From JALEFZ01 sp039820545 (GTDB taxonomy: Bacteria; Bacteroidota; Bacteroidia; J057), in NCBI GenBank assembly GCA_039820545.1, contig JBCBPW010000006.1:1-64000 (forward strand): a stretch of DNA of 64,000 bases, read 5' to 3'. The translations under genes were made by a program, and so were the position numbers. Below, in pieces: positions 24,882-33,100 of this stretch. The first letter of the stretch is position 1. The number at the start of each line of letters is the position of its first letter. Below the pieces are notes generated by a model. That model saw only the letters and a program-made list of their open reading frames with translations. It was not told the origin of the DNA and ran no database searches.

Positions 24882-24894
24882 CAACTTTGTTGCA
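24880..24894. promoter_or_regulatory. Zur-like operator palindrome
   Basis: TGCAAC-TTT-GTTGCA is a perfect 6-bp inverted repeat with a 3-base spacer. It overlaps the last two bases of the MerC -7 element and the predicted start site, where a bound repressor would block transcription. It is assigned to a Fur/Zur-type regulator only from the metal-related gene content and is unproven. Confidence 0.55.
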
Positions 24895-24944
24895 TAAAGG
24901 CAGTTGGACTGTTATTTCTTTTATTATTACACACGCAAATATTC

Positions 24945-25337
24945 ATGCACTTTAAATCGACATATTCAGATTACGTTGGAATAGCAAGCGCGTTATTGTG
25001 TTTGATTCATTGTCTTGTCGGGCCTATCATACTGGGAGCGGCTTCACATGCACATGATCATGCACACACACACGAAGGCTCTATTTTCCTCGCCCCTGCT
25101 TGGGATTACGTTTTCTTGACGATAGGTTTCATCGCCGTTTGGTTTTCTGCCAAGCACACCAGCGTCCGAAACAGAAAGTTGCTTTTATGGGCTTCTTTCG
25201 CCTGTCTGGCAGGCTCTATCTTCCTGGAAGCGTATGCAGAAATGTTTCATTACTTCGTCTACGCATCTTCCTTCTTCCTCATCGTAGTTCATACGATGAA
25301 TATTCGAGAGTTGATCGTAGCGAATCATAAAGCTTAA
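24945..25337 (+). CDS. MerC domain-containing membrane protein
   Basis: 130 aa with four predicted helices (about 8-33, 53-70, 80-98, 104-122). The MerC hallmark in TM1 is present as LLCLIHCLVGPI (C19, H22, C23). A histidine-rich loop, HAHDHAHTH (35-43), follows TM1. MerC proteins carry mercuric ion in Proteobacteria; Bacteroidota homologs are usually found with metal-regulated genes and probably move zinc or a similar ion. The frame begins earlier at a TTG (24879), but that lies inside the operator; the ATG at 24945 is the start. It is divergent from the ABC operon. Confidence 0.85.
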   Translation: MHFKSTYSDYVGIASALLCLIHCLVGPIILGAASHAHDHAHTHEGSIFLAPAWDYVFLTIGFIAVWFSAKHTSVRNRKLLLWASFACLAGSIFLEAYAEMFHYFVYASSFFLIVVHTMNIRELIVANHKA

Positions 25338-25367
25338 CGATAACATACGTCGACAAATACCAATCAT

Positions 25368-25394
25368 AGGTCTGCTTCATGCAGGCCTTTTTTT
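25368..25394 (+). terminator. Rho-independent terminator of the MerC gene
   Basis: An 8-bp stem AGGTCTGC / GCAGGCCT with one G-T pair, loop TTCAT, is followed by seven T. It lies between convergent genes. Confidence 0.85.
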
Positions 25395-26628
25395 ATCTGG
25401 TAGATTGGTCTTTTATCACACCCTCAAATAGCCAGTCAGCCACTAGTTGGCGATTCTTCTCGATCACCAGACGGGCCTGATCGTTGCTGTTTCTAATATT
25501 GCCCAGCTCGATAAAGACGCTTGTAGGAATGACCTCTCTGAGCATGTGCAAATCTCTAGAAGTAACCGTTCCTGTATAGCCCCTACCCTTTCGATACTGA
25601 TCGTATTTCTCAGCGATTGTCTGATGCATTGCTGTCGCAAATCGCTTACTAGGAGAATCCTGGATCTTGTGGTAAAAAAACATGTCTATCCGCTCCTTCT
25701 TACTATCAGAATCTACGTGTATGACAATCGTCCGTTGATAGGTGACTCCCTGTCGTTTATTTTTTTTATACAACCTATTGATAATATCTGACCGTTGGGT
25801 AAGTCGATCGGATTGGCCAGTAGGAATGGGTTTGTTCAACCACGCTTCCTCATCTTTGTCGCAGGGGAGAATCTTTCCCTCCCTAATTCCATCGTCATTG
25901 TCTCTTATAATCAGGTAGACTGTAGCTCCATGCATCAGTAGATTTCGACCCAATCTTAGCGATATATCATAGGCATACTCATCCTCACAGAGCTGGTACT
26001 TACCATACTTACCGACAGCTCCAGGATCAATCCCTCCATGTCCTGCTACGAGGTAATACACCTTGCCTCTGAGAGCATTACTTATCAAGGGCACAGAAGC
26101 GTATTTAGAGCCAAAAATCATATAGTTTCCCCTAGTCTTGGTTTTCACGTTTGCAGGAGGAGGATTGGCGACTACAGGTTGAGGGGCTTCTTGAGATTGC
26201 TCAAATGGAAGTGTCTCCTGAATACAATGGATCTTGCTGTAAGGTACCCACAACTCGAGATCCACTCGATAATCATTGGCCTTGATCCCCATTTTCATCA
26301 TAGTCATGTTGTACGCTTGCACGCTTTCAGCCCAAGACAAGTCATTATTTCCCACGGTAGATCGGATAGAGGTCTTGTTGTAGGTGTATTGGTAGATGGG
26401 CAAATAATAGGTTTTCCCTTGTATCAATCCCTTATTTCGTGGCAATTGATTGACTTGGTAGAAAAAGGACTTGTTACAGGGGTTATTCACTTGATAGCGG
26501 TCAAGTAGACGGATGACCCCATCCCCACGCTTAGCGATGACTTCTACGAAACGATCTACCTGTCCCCAAGTAGGTTGTGAGAGCGCAAGAAAGAGACCCA
26601 AGAGCAAGAGGTGGATACGATTATCCAT
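25393..26628 (-). CDS. N-acetylmuramoyl-L-alanine amidase
   Basis: 411 aa. A signal peptide (TWG-Q, residue 23) leads to an N-terminal region (about 24-165) that resembles a peptidoglycan-binding or LysM-like segment, then the amidase_3 catalytic domain (about 188-400). Zinc ligands and catalytic residues are visible: H197 in VAGHGGIDPG, E215 or E217 in CEDEYAYD, H304 in IVIHVDSD, E374 in FIELGNIRN. It cleaves the lactyl-L-Ala bond of peptidoglycan in the periplasm, probably at division. The frame extends to 26703, but the ATG at 26628 gives the signal peptide. Confidence 0.93.
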   Translation of the reverse strand: MDNRIHLLLLGLFLALSQPTWGQVDRFVEVIAKRGDGVIRLLDRYQVNNPCNKSFFYQVNQLPRNKGLIQGKTYYLPIYQYTYNKTSIRSTVGNNDLSWAESVQAYNMTMMKMGIKANDYRVDLELWVPYSKIHCIQETLPFEQSQEAPQPVVANPPPANVKTKTRGNYMIFGSKYASVPLISNALRGKVYYLVAGHGGIDPGAVGKYGKYQLCEDEYAYDISLRLGRNLLMHGATVYLIIRDNDDGIREGKILPCDKDEEAWLNKPIPTGQSDRLTQRSDIINRLYKKNKRQGVTYQRTIVIHVDSDSKKERIDMFFYHKIQDSPSKRFATAMHQTIAEKYDQYRKGRGYTGTVTSRDLHMLREVIPTSVFIELGNIRNSNDQARLVIEKNRQLVADWLFEGVIKDQSTR

Positions 26629-26800
26629 ATGAGCTGGAGCTAAGAATATTGAGAAAAAAGATAAATGAGCGTAAGTTAAAGTTGTGAAAATGGGTATTTG
26701 CATAGCATATATCCCATATTTGAACGAAAAAACGATCCTTTCCTTTCAACTATTGGTTAAATTTATTGATCATTAGAGAGCAAACAAAGTCTGAGTTGCC

Positions 26801-27463
26801 ATGAAAAAGCCCATCCTCCGTACGCTCTCCTTCCTAATCCAGCTCATTTTGATGCTGGTCCTACCTTTTTTCATCCTTATCAAAGGTTCCACTTGGCTCT
26901 ATCAATCTTATGACTGGCCCTGGTGGGGAGCTGTAGCTACCATGCTTGTGCTTGATTTTCTCTTACTCTTGATCTATGTCGCAATGCTATATGACTGGAT
27001 TCGTGGACCAGGGAAAATGTCTAAAGGCTCAATCAAGTTGAAATCTGTCCTAGTCGTAGGGCTTATGGGCTTGTTTATTGGCTACACTGTTTTTAATCTT
27101 TCGGGGGCAAATGCAAAGGGAGAAGAAGTTAGAAAAGAATATTCCTCTCTACATCCTCTCCTACGTGTAGCTGTAGGCACGATGATCCTTTTCAATCAAG
27201 ATATATTGGTGACTGACATGGCGAGAGGGCATCAAGATTACCAAAAAATGGGCCTCAAATCTAAGAAGCATTCCCTCCACTATCCACAGTCCGATGGCTT
27301 TGTCCATGCGATGGATCTACGTACCAAAGGCTACTCTGAAACGCGAAATGAATTGCTGAGCTTTTACTTTAAGATCTTGGGATTCAATACACTCAGGCAT
27401 GTGGGTACAGCAGACCACCTTCATATTTCCTTATCCTCTAAGGATCGACCAGGTGCCATCTGA
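26801..27463 (+). CDS. Membrane protein with a C-terminal M15-like domain (tentative)
   Basis: 220 aa. Three hydrophobic segments (about 8-27, 42-64, 82-100) are followed by a soluble tail (about 105-220). The tail contains HSLHYPQSDGFVHAMDLRT and HVGTADHLHIS. Paired HxxxD- and HLH-type motifs in this order resemble the zinc sites of M15 peptidases (D,D-carboxypeptidase or VanY type), although the first motif has extra residues. The assignment is tentative. It lies between the amidase and MlaD genes on the opposite strand, only 12 bases from the mlaD-like 3' end, a context that fits cell-envelope work. Confidence 0.45.
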   Translation: MKKPILRTLSFLIQLILMLVLPFFILIKGSTWLYQSYDWPWWGAVATMLVLDFLLLLIYVAMLYDWIRGPGKMSKGSIKLKSVLVVGLMGLFIGYTVFNLSGANAKGEEVRKEYSSLHPLLRVAVGTMILFNQDILVTDMARGHQDYQKMGLKSKKHSLHYPQSDGFVHAMDLRTKGYSETRNELLSFYFKILGFNTLRHVGTADHLHISLSSKDRPGAI

Positions 27464-27475
27464 TTCAGCTGATAT

Positions 27476-28423
27476 TTATTTCTGCCGCTTCCGATTCAAT
27501 CCTACAATGACTTTTTTGGAGTGGATCTGTTCCAATGTCTTGTTGAGATTGTAAAGTGTGGTATCCACCTGTCGAGAAAGAGTAGAATCATAGACCAATC
27601 GATTCAGTAAAGATTCAGAATTCTCTACTTGTGTCAGGAGTTTTTCCAAATGATCCATTTGATGGTTGAGTCGCTGGATCAGTTCTTGGGACTGGACGAG
27701 TGTATGGCTGACCTGATCTACTTCGATCTGCTGAATCATCTCATCGGTATGAGCCATCATGCGAGAGGCATCTGCTAACAGCGTATCAAGTTGGCGACTT
27801 TTTTCTTGTATGTCGGAGAGCCAGTCTTTCTCTTTCGCTAGTGCCGTCACCTCTACCAAATCTCTTGAAGCCTCATCCAAGTGGGATACGATACGTCCAG
27901 GGGCCTCAGGATCTATATGCTGGCTCATCTGGGACATCCACTGAAACAGACTGTCCAACTTCCCTAGTTTACGGTCTAATCCCTGAAGCGAGATCTGATC
28001 TGCCACCTGCCCAAACTCACTAAATGAAGCGGCAAAATCCCAGGCTGTATTTCCTCTCAATGTATCTTGAACGGATAATTGCCGTCCTTTCTGTCCAGGA
28101 AGTAGATACACCTGCTTTCCCCCCATCAGTTCCTTCAATTGGATCTCTGCATAGGCATCCTGAAAGAGGAGAATTTCCTCATCTAGGGTAACCGTCACAT
28201 ATACAGCTTCCTGACTGGGACGAATAGACTCGACACGGCCCGCTTGATAGCCCCGCATCTTGACAGGATCCCCCACAAGCAATCCACTGACATCCTGAAA
28301 CTTCAGTGTATATCGTTGGACAGAGGGAGAAAAGAAATGAATCCGCTGGGACCATGCAATGATGAGATAAATGGCCACAATAGCTGCCACTACAGTTAAT
28401 CCGATACGTACTGATCTCGTCAC
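27476..28423 (-). CDS. MlaD/MCE family protein
   Basis: 315 aa. One N-terminal transmembrane anchor (about 7-25), the MCE/MlaD beta domain (about 38-115, with DVSGLLVGDPVKMRGYQAGRV and the GKQVYLLPG end), then a long predicted coiled coil (about 165-300, Leu/Gln heptads). MlaD proteins form hexameric rings that pass phospholipids between the membranes with an MlaEF-type ABC transporter. No mlaE or mlaF is in the window. In Bacteroidota it is frequently near a cell-wall amidase, as it is here. Confidence 0.87.
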   Translation of the reverse strand: MTRSVRIGLTVVAAIVAIYLIIAWSQRIHFFSPSVQRYTLKFQDVSGLLVGDPVKMRGYQAGRVESIRPSQEAVYVTVTLDEEILLFQDAYAEIQLKELMGGKQVYLLPGQKGRQLSVQDTLRGNTAWDFAASFSEFGQVADQISLQGLDRKLGKLDSLFQWMSQMSQHIDPEAPGRIVSHLDEASRDLVEVTALAKEKDWLSDIQEKSRQLDTLLADASRMMAHTDEMIQQIEVDQVSHTLVQSQELIQRLNHQMDHLEKLLTQVENSESLLNRLVYDSTLSRQVDTTLYNLNKTLEQIHSKKVIVGLNRKRQK

Positions 28424-28491
28424 AGTCGTAAAGGTTTAAGTAAGTGGGCAATAGACGGAGTCATAACGAATCTATTTATGTACTTTCTCGA

Positions 28492-29034
28492 TCAAGGCTT
28501 CCAGAGAATTTCCTCCCCATTCACTTTGTGGACGATGGCTCGTCCAAACACAAATAACCAATCAGAGAGGCGATTAAGGTATTTGAGAATGGCAGGATCC
28601 AGTGGGCTTTCCTGATTCAAAGCTACGACTCTACGTTCGGCGCGGCGACAGACTGTACGTCCCAAGTGGGCAGTAGAGTTTGCCAAATGGCCTCCAGGAA
28701 GAATGAAGTTTTTCAAAGGAGGTAATTCTTCATTCATTTGATCTATAGACTCCTCTAGATCTACAATGGCCGAAGCATCAAAGGGAGGAAGCTGAAATTT
28801 TGATTTCTCAGGATCATTGGCTAGATGGCTCCCAATGTTAAACAAGTCGTGCTGGATAGCTCTAATTCTTTCGATTTGAAAGGATGTTTCTGGATAATCT
28901 CCCAGCATTCCTATAATGGCATTCAACTCATCGACCGTACCGTAAGATTCTATTCTCAAATCGGACTTAAATACTCGGGTCCCACCCAAGAGTGAGGTCT
29001 TGCCTTCGTCGCCTTTCTTTGTGTATATCTTCAT
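28492..29034 (-). CDS. Cob(I)alamin adenosyltransferase, PduO type
   Basis: 180 aa, the usual length for PduO-type ATP:corrinoid adenosyltransferase. It transfers the adenosyl group of ATP to cob(I)alamin to make coenzyme B12. Diagnostic motifs are the ATP-binding N-terminus MKIYTKKGDEGKTSLLGG and the central FILPGGHLANSTAHLGRTVCRRAERR block. The fold is a five-helix bundle acting as a trimer. No cobalamin riboswitch or other B12 gene is visible nearby; only 65 bases separate it from the lipoprotein gene downstream on the plus-strand side. Confidence 0.95.
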   Translation of the reverse strand: MKIYTKKGDEGKTSLLGGTRVFKSDLRIESYGTVDELNAIIGMLGDYPETSFQIERIRAIQHDLFNIGSHLANDPEKSKFQLPPFDASAIVDLEESIDQMNEELPPLKNFILPGGHLANSTAHLGRTVCRRAERRVVALNQESPLDPAILKYLNRLSDWLFVFGRAIVHKVNGEEILWKP

Positions 29035-29099
29035 AAACTTTTCCAGACACCCATCTTCATGAACAAGAGAGGTATGCTTTTGTAATGTATTCCAAGCAA

Positions 29100-29651
29100 T
29101 TAATTATCCCCTTTTTCATCGTAGGGCTGTGTATCTACAAAGTTGATTGTGAATCCTCGTTTGTTGTCAGACATTTTGAGATGGACTTGCATCGGAGTAG
29201 AGTTATTGGATACCCCTTCCCAGCTATAATCTCCATACAAACCTGAAGAAACGCCATAATTCTTGTCAAAATATGTAGCTACTTGCCCATATAAGGTTGC
29301 GGTTTCAACTTCATTGGGCATAAAAATGTTTGCCACAATCGAGACTACTTTCTCTCTTGGCTTATCCTCTTTGAGATTGTCGATCAGATAGTCAACCAAT
29401 ACAAATCGTCCCTCTGAAAGGGTATCTTCATAGGAGATCCCGATTTCATCGACGAAGGTAGGCGTTAGAGGCTTTTCTTTCTCTCTCACGAGTGACACAG
29501 GATCCCCCGGCTCTATCCCCCTGAAGGTACTTGCTTCATCTTTGAAGATCTGAAGGAAAATCCCTCGATCTTCTAGGGGCTGTGATTCGCATGCCCAAAA
29601 CCCAAAAAGTGAGACAAGAAGGATACTACTTACATAAAGGAATCGTTTCAT
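29100..29651 (-). CDS. Hypothetical lipoprotein
   Basis: 183 aa from the ATG at 29651; another ATG lies 12 bases upstream. Lipobox FWAC near residue 21 and an acidic mature domain without recognised motifs (blocks DEIGISYEDTLSEGRFVLVDYLIDN and QVATYFDKNYGV). It lies 65 bases upstream of the adenosyltransferase gene in the same direction, so co-transcription is possible. No function can be proposed. Confidence 0.6.
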   Translation of the reverse strand: MKRFLYVSSILLVSLFGFWACESQPLEDRGIFLQIFKDEASTFRGIEPGDPVSLVREKEKPLTPTFVDEIGISYEDTLSEGRFVLVDYLIDNLKEDKPREKVVSIVANIFMPNEVETATLYGQVATYFDKNYGVSSGLYGDYSWEGVSNNSTPMQVHLKMSDNKRGFTINFVDTQPYDEKGDN

Positions 29652-29663
29652 AATGATTCTCAT

Positions 29664-30044
29664 GATATACAGAAAGACCAGAATATTTCTCCTATCAACA
29701 TTTTTCTTACATAATATTCTTTCTTCCCCTCTTTTCTAAAGATAAATTTCTAGTATTCTGTTCGATCGAAATTTTCTCTTCTTAGGATCAAGAGATTCAA
29801 ACAGCTATTCAACTCTATGATTCCTCAAAAGGGAATTCCCCAACATCCGAACAAATCTATCCTAATAGCGGCAAGATTTCCAAAAATATAAAGAGGAATT
29901 ATTCCCATATAACCTACAACGCTCTCCCATTTCATTCTCCCTATGCTCACACAAATCTAGCCTATTCAGCTACAAACCCATGAATTATTTTCCAATGTTA
30001 CCTGAGAACTATGATTTACTCTCTGTTTAGAGAATTTACTCCAA
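29664..30044. other. AT-rich intergenic region
   Basis: About 380 bases between the lipoprotein gene and the terminator of the giant T9SS gene. It has runs of A/T and a CAAAAATA (29881-29888, a minus-strand -7-like match without a -33). No ORF, RNA gene or repeat was recognised. Confidence 0.5.
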
Positions 30045-30071
30045 CAAAAAAGCTGACCCTCACGGGCCAGC
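30045..30071 (-). terminator. Terminator of the giant T9SS gene
   Basis: On the minus strand an 8-bp stem GCTGGCCC / GGGTCAGC (one G-T pair) with loop GTGA is followed by six T. It lies 30 bases beyond the stop codon. Confidence 0.8.
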
Positions 30072-30100
30072 CTCCTTACCAAAACCTCAACACAAAATCA

Positions 30101-33100
30101 CTAAAAAATCATGATTTTATTTTCGATCATTTCTCCTTTCGAAGAAACGATTTGTATAGTATAAACTCCTGAAGATAGCTTTCTAGTATACTCTTTTAAG
30201 ATAGTTATCCCACTTTTTAAATCAAAGGTTTTTTTTGTGACTTGTTGACCTAAGTTATTGAACAATCGCATATTTAAGGCAGATGGATATTTCAACCATA
30301 GCTGAATAGATATTTCTTCATTTTCTGGATCATAATACACTATGTCCATCCTCATATTCTCGCTCTCTTCTACCCTTAGGCGTTGGATATCTGATCGATA
30401 CACATCGCCACTCAAACTATATCCAGCAATTTGATAAAAATACGTTGTGTGGGGTACAATTTGGGGGTCATAATAATTCATCAAGGTGAGAGGTGTTTGA
30501 CCGACTGAAATGGTCGTCAAGCTCCTCAAGTCTCGCACATCTTCACCCTTCCAAATTTCATAGCGGCTCAACTCCAACCCACTTCGGTTCTCCCATGTGA
30601 GCTTTGCTTCCCGATCTCTATACTCTGGAGGATGTAGGGTCAACTCTGGTGCAAGCGGACAGCCAATATTCAGACTTAGTCCCGCAGTATCTGCACACCC
30701 ATTGTCTCCTGTCGCGATCACCTGATAGCTGCCAGGAAAGAGATTAGAGATAGAAGGTCCCACTTGCGTGGGAGTCGTAAGCCATGTGTAGGTAATGACA
30801 GTACTTCCTGTAGCGGATACCGAGAGATATCCATCATTGGATGCACAGCTCGTAGCTTCCAGCACACTATCAAAACTCACGGTAATGGGAGACTGCGGCC
30901 CAGGGATATTAACTGTCGTATTGGTTGTGCAACCGTTTTGATCTACAACATCTACGCTGTAGCTCCCTGCAATCAGATTGCTAGCAAAGGGCCCTGTTTG
31001 AGCAGGAGTCGTAGACCACGTGTAGGTAAAAGGCCCGTTCCCACCGCTGGCATTGACTTGTGCATCTGCAAAGGTATTGCAATCAGGTGTACCTGCACTG
31101 ATCACATTCAAAGCCAGCGGAGCCGCATCAGGGATGGTGATGTCTATACTTGTCGTACATCCATTGCCTGAATCGGTCACATCCACCGTGTAGATCCCTG
31201 CGGCCAGACCTGTAATACTGTCTGTATTGGGCCATATACCAGGGGACCATGTGTAGCTCAGGGTACCTGTGACCGTACCCAACACATCTACACTAGCTGT
31301 ACCATCGGTTCCTCCAAAACAGGTGACAGGCACAATACTGGAAGGTATGGCATTGAGTGTGCCCAGGATCTGGCCGACACTTACTTCTACTGAATCGACG
31401 CAACCTGAACCATCCGTGACATGGACCTCATAGGTTCCTGGCGCCAAGCTTGAGATATTGGAAGTAGTCTGCGCAGGTGTCGTATTCCATGTATAATTGT
31501 AGCCACCCGTACCTCCAGTAGCCAAGACAGCCGCCGTACCATCATTGATACAGCCAGCATCTGTACTGCTTGGAGTAAGTTGAATGTCTTCTACCTGAAT
31601 CGTGATACTGTCTGTGTCAAAGCAAGTCTGAGCAGCATTCAGTGCTGTCACTACATAGGTAGTCGTACTAGCTGGATTGGCTAAGGGCTGCGCAACGGTA
31701 TCCGAACTCAAGCCTGTGCCGGGTGTCCACAAATAGTTGCTTCCTCCTGTAGCCGTAAGTGTGACAGCCCCTGCACCCAAGCATAAGGTTGTGGCACCCG
31801 AAAGGCCCAAAGTAGGCTGAGGGTCCACGATGAGTTGGATAGTATCTGCCGAAGTCAGTCCACAACAATCCTCCTCATATCGAAGTAAAATGTCGTAAGT
31901 ACCTGGTGTATTGAATATGACTCCATTGACAGTTTGAAAACTTGTTCCAGAATACGTGTTGGGTGATGCTCCTCCGTCCATATCCCAGATATAGACCGTG
32001 CCTCCACTTCCATTTAGCGCAGCGAAATCTACGGCTGTTCCCTCGCAGATACGATAGACCCCCTGCACAAGGTTGGCATTTGTACTGGCTTCGGGGATGA
32101 TGTTATTGTCTGCGACCAGATTGGCGAAACCACGATACTGATTCGCACCAAAAGTCACGTCCTCTCTTGTGATGGTATTGAACTGTGTCGTGACATTGGC
32201 TGCGGGATTGGGTGTCAAGATGGAGGCATTGATACTGAAACTCCACACGTCGACTGTAGGTGCATAAAATACAATATCTGTATTGGTACAGGAGGTATTG
32301 TCCATTTGGATGATTGGGGGAGAAATGAAATCAAAGGCAATATTTCCTACCGTAGGGGCAGTCCCTCCGCTTTGATAAAGGTTGGCACTCGCGCCTGTGC
32401 TTCCTGTCCCTCCTACTCCACCAGCACCACCATCTCCTCCGTCTCCTCCTTTTCCCCCATCTCCTACATCTCCACCGAAGATGACGCCACCAGCAGCGCC
32501 TGATCCACCTGTACCTCCTATGCCCCCAGTACCACCAGCACCACCAGTGCCCGCAGCACCTGATGTGAGCATACAATCCAAGATCTGTCCACCTGTGCCG
32601 TTATTGATTACATACATAGCAAACGAACCGCCGCCGCCACGACCACCTGTACCACCAGTTCCTCCTTCACCACCGCCACCGCCACCGCCGCCGCCGCTAC
32701 CTGCGCCATCGTTGCAAAAGAAGGTACAGCCAAATCCACCGCCACCTCCTCCACCTGTGCCGCCACGACCGCCTTCTCCATCCCCTCCTGTCCCAGCTTG
32801 TCCCCCAGGCACATAGTATCCTCCTATATGACTTCCTGCTAGGCCTGCAGTCCCTGTAGCACCTACAGATCCATCTAGACCATCACAGCCATCGCGTCCA
32901 TTTTCTCCAGGAATACTCCCACTAGAAGCTCCTCCGCCTTGTCCTCCTGTGGAGTTATTGGTCGCACAGTAAGCTTGAAAAGCACCCGCAGGACCTACAC
33001 CTCCTCCACGGCCACCACGACCTCCATCGTTTCGGGCTTCGCCGCCACTCGCACCACCACCACCACCACCGCCTGCACGATCCGTAGCCGAGTTGGTTCC

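Noticed and set aside
24879..24944. A TTG start giving 22 extra residues for the MerC protein
   Set aside because: The TTG lies within the palindromic operator and the -7 element; the ATG at 24945 lies downstream of the predicted start site.
28424..29099. Possible cobalamin riboswitch near the adenosyltransferase gene
   Set aside because: Upstream gap is only 65 bases and no B12-box-like segment is visible.
32382..32816. A long proline-rich ORF on the plus strand
   Set aside because: It is the antisense shadow of the glycine-rich tract of the giant T9SS gene; the Pro codons mirror Gly codons.
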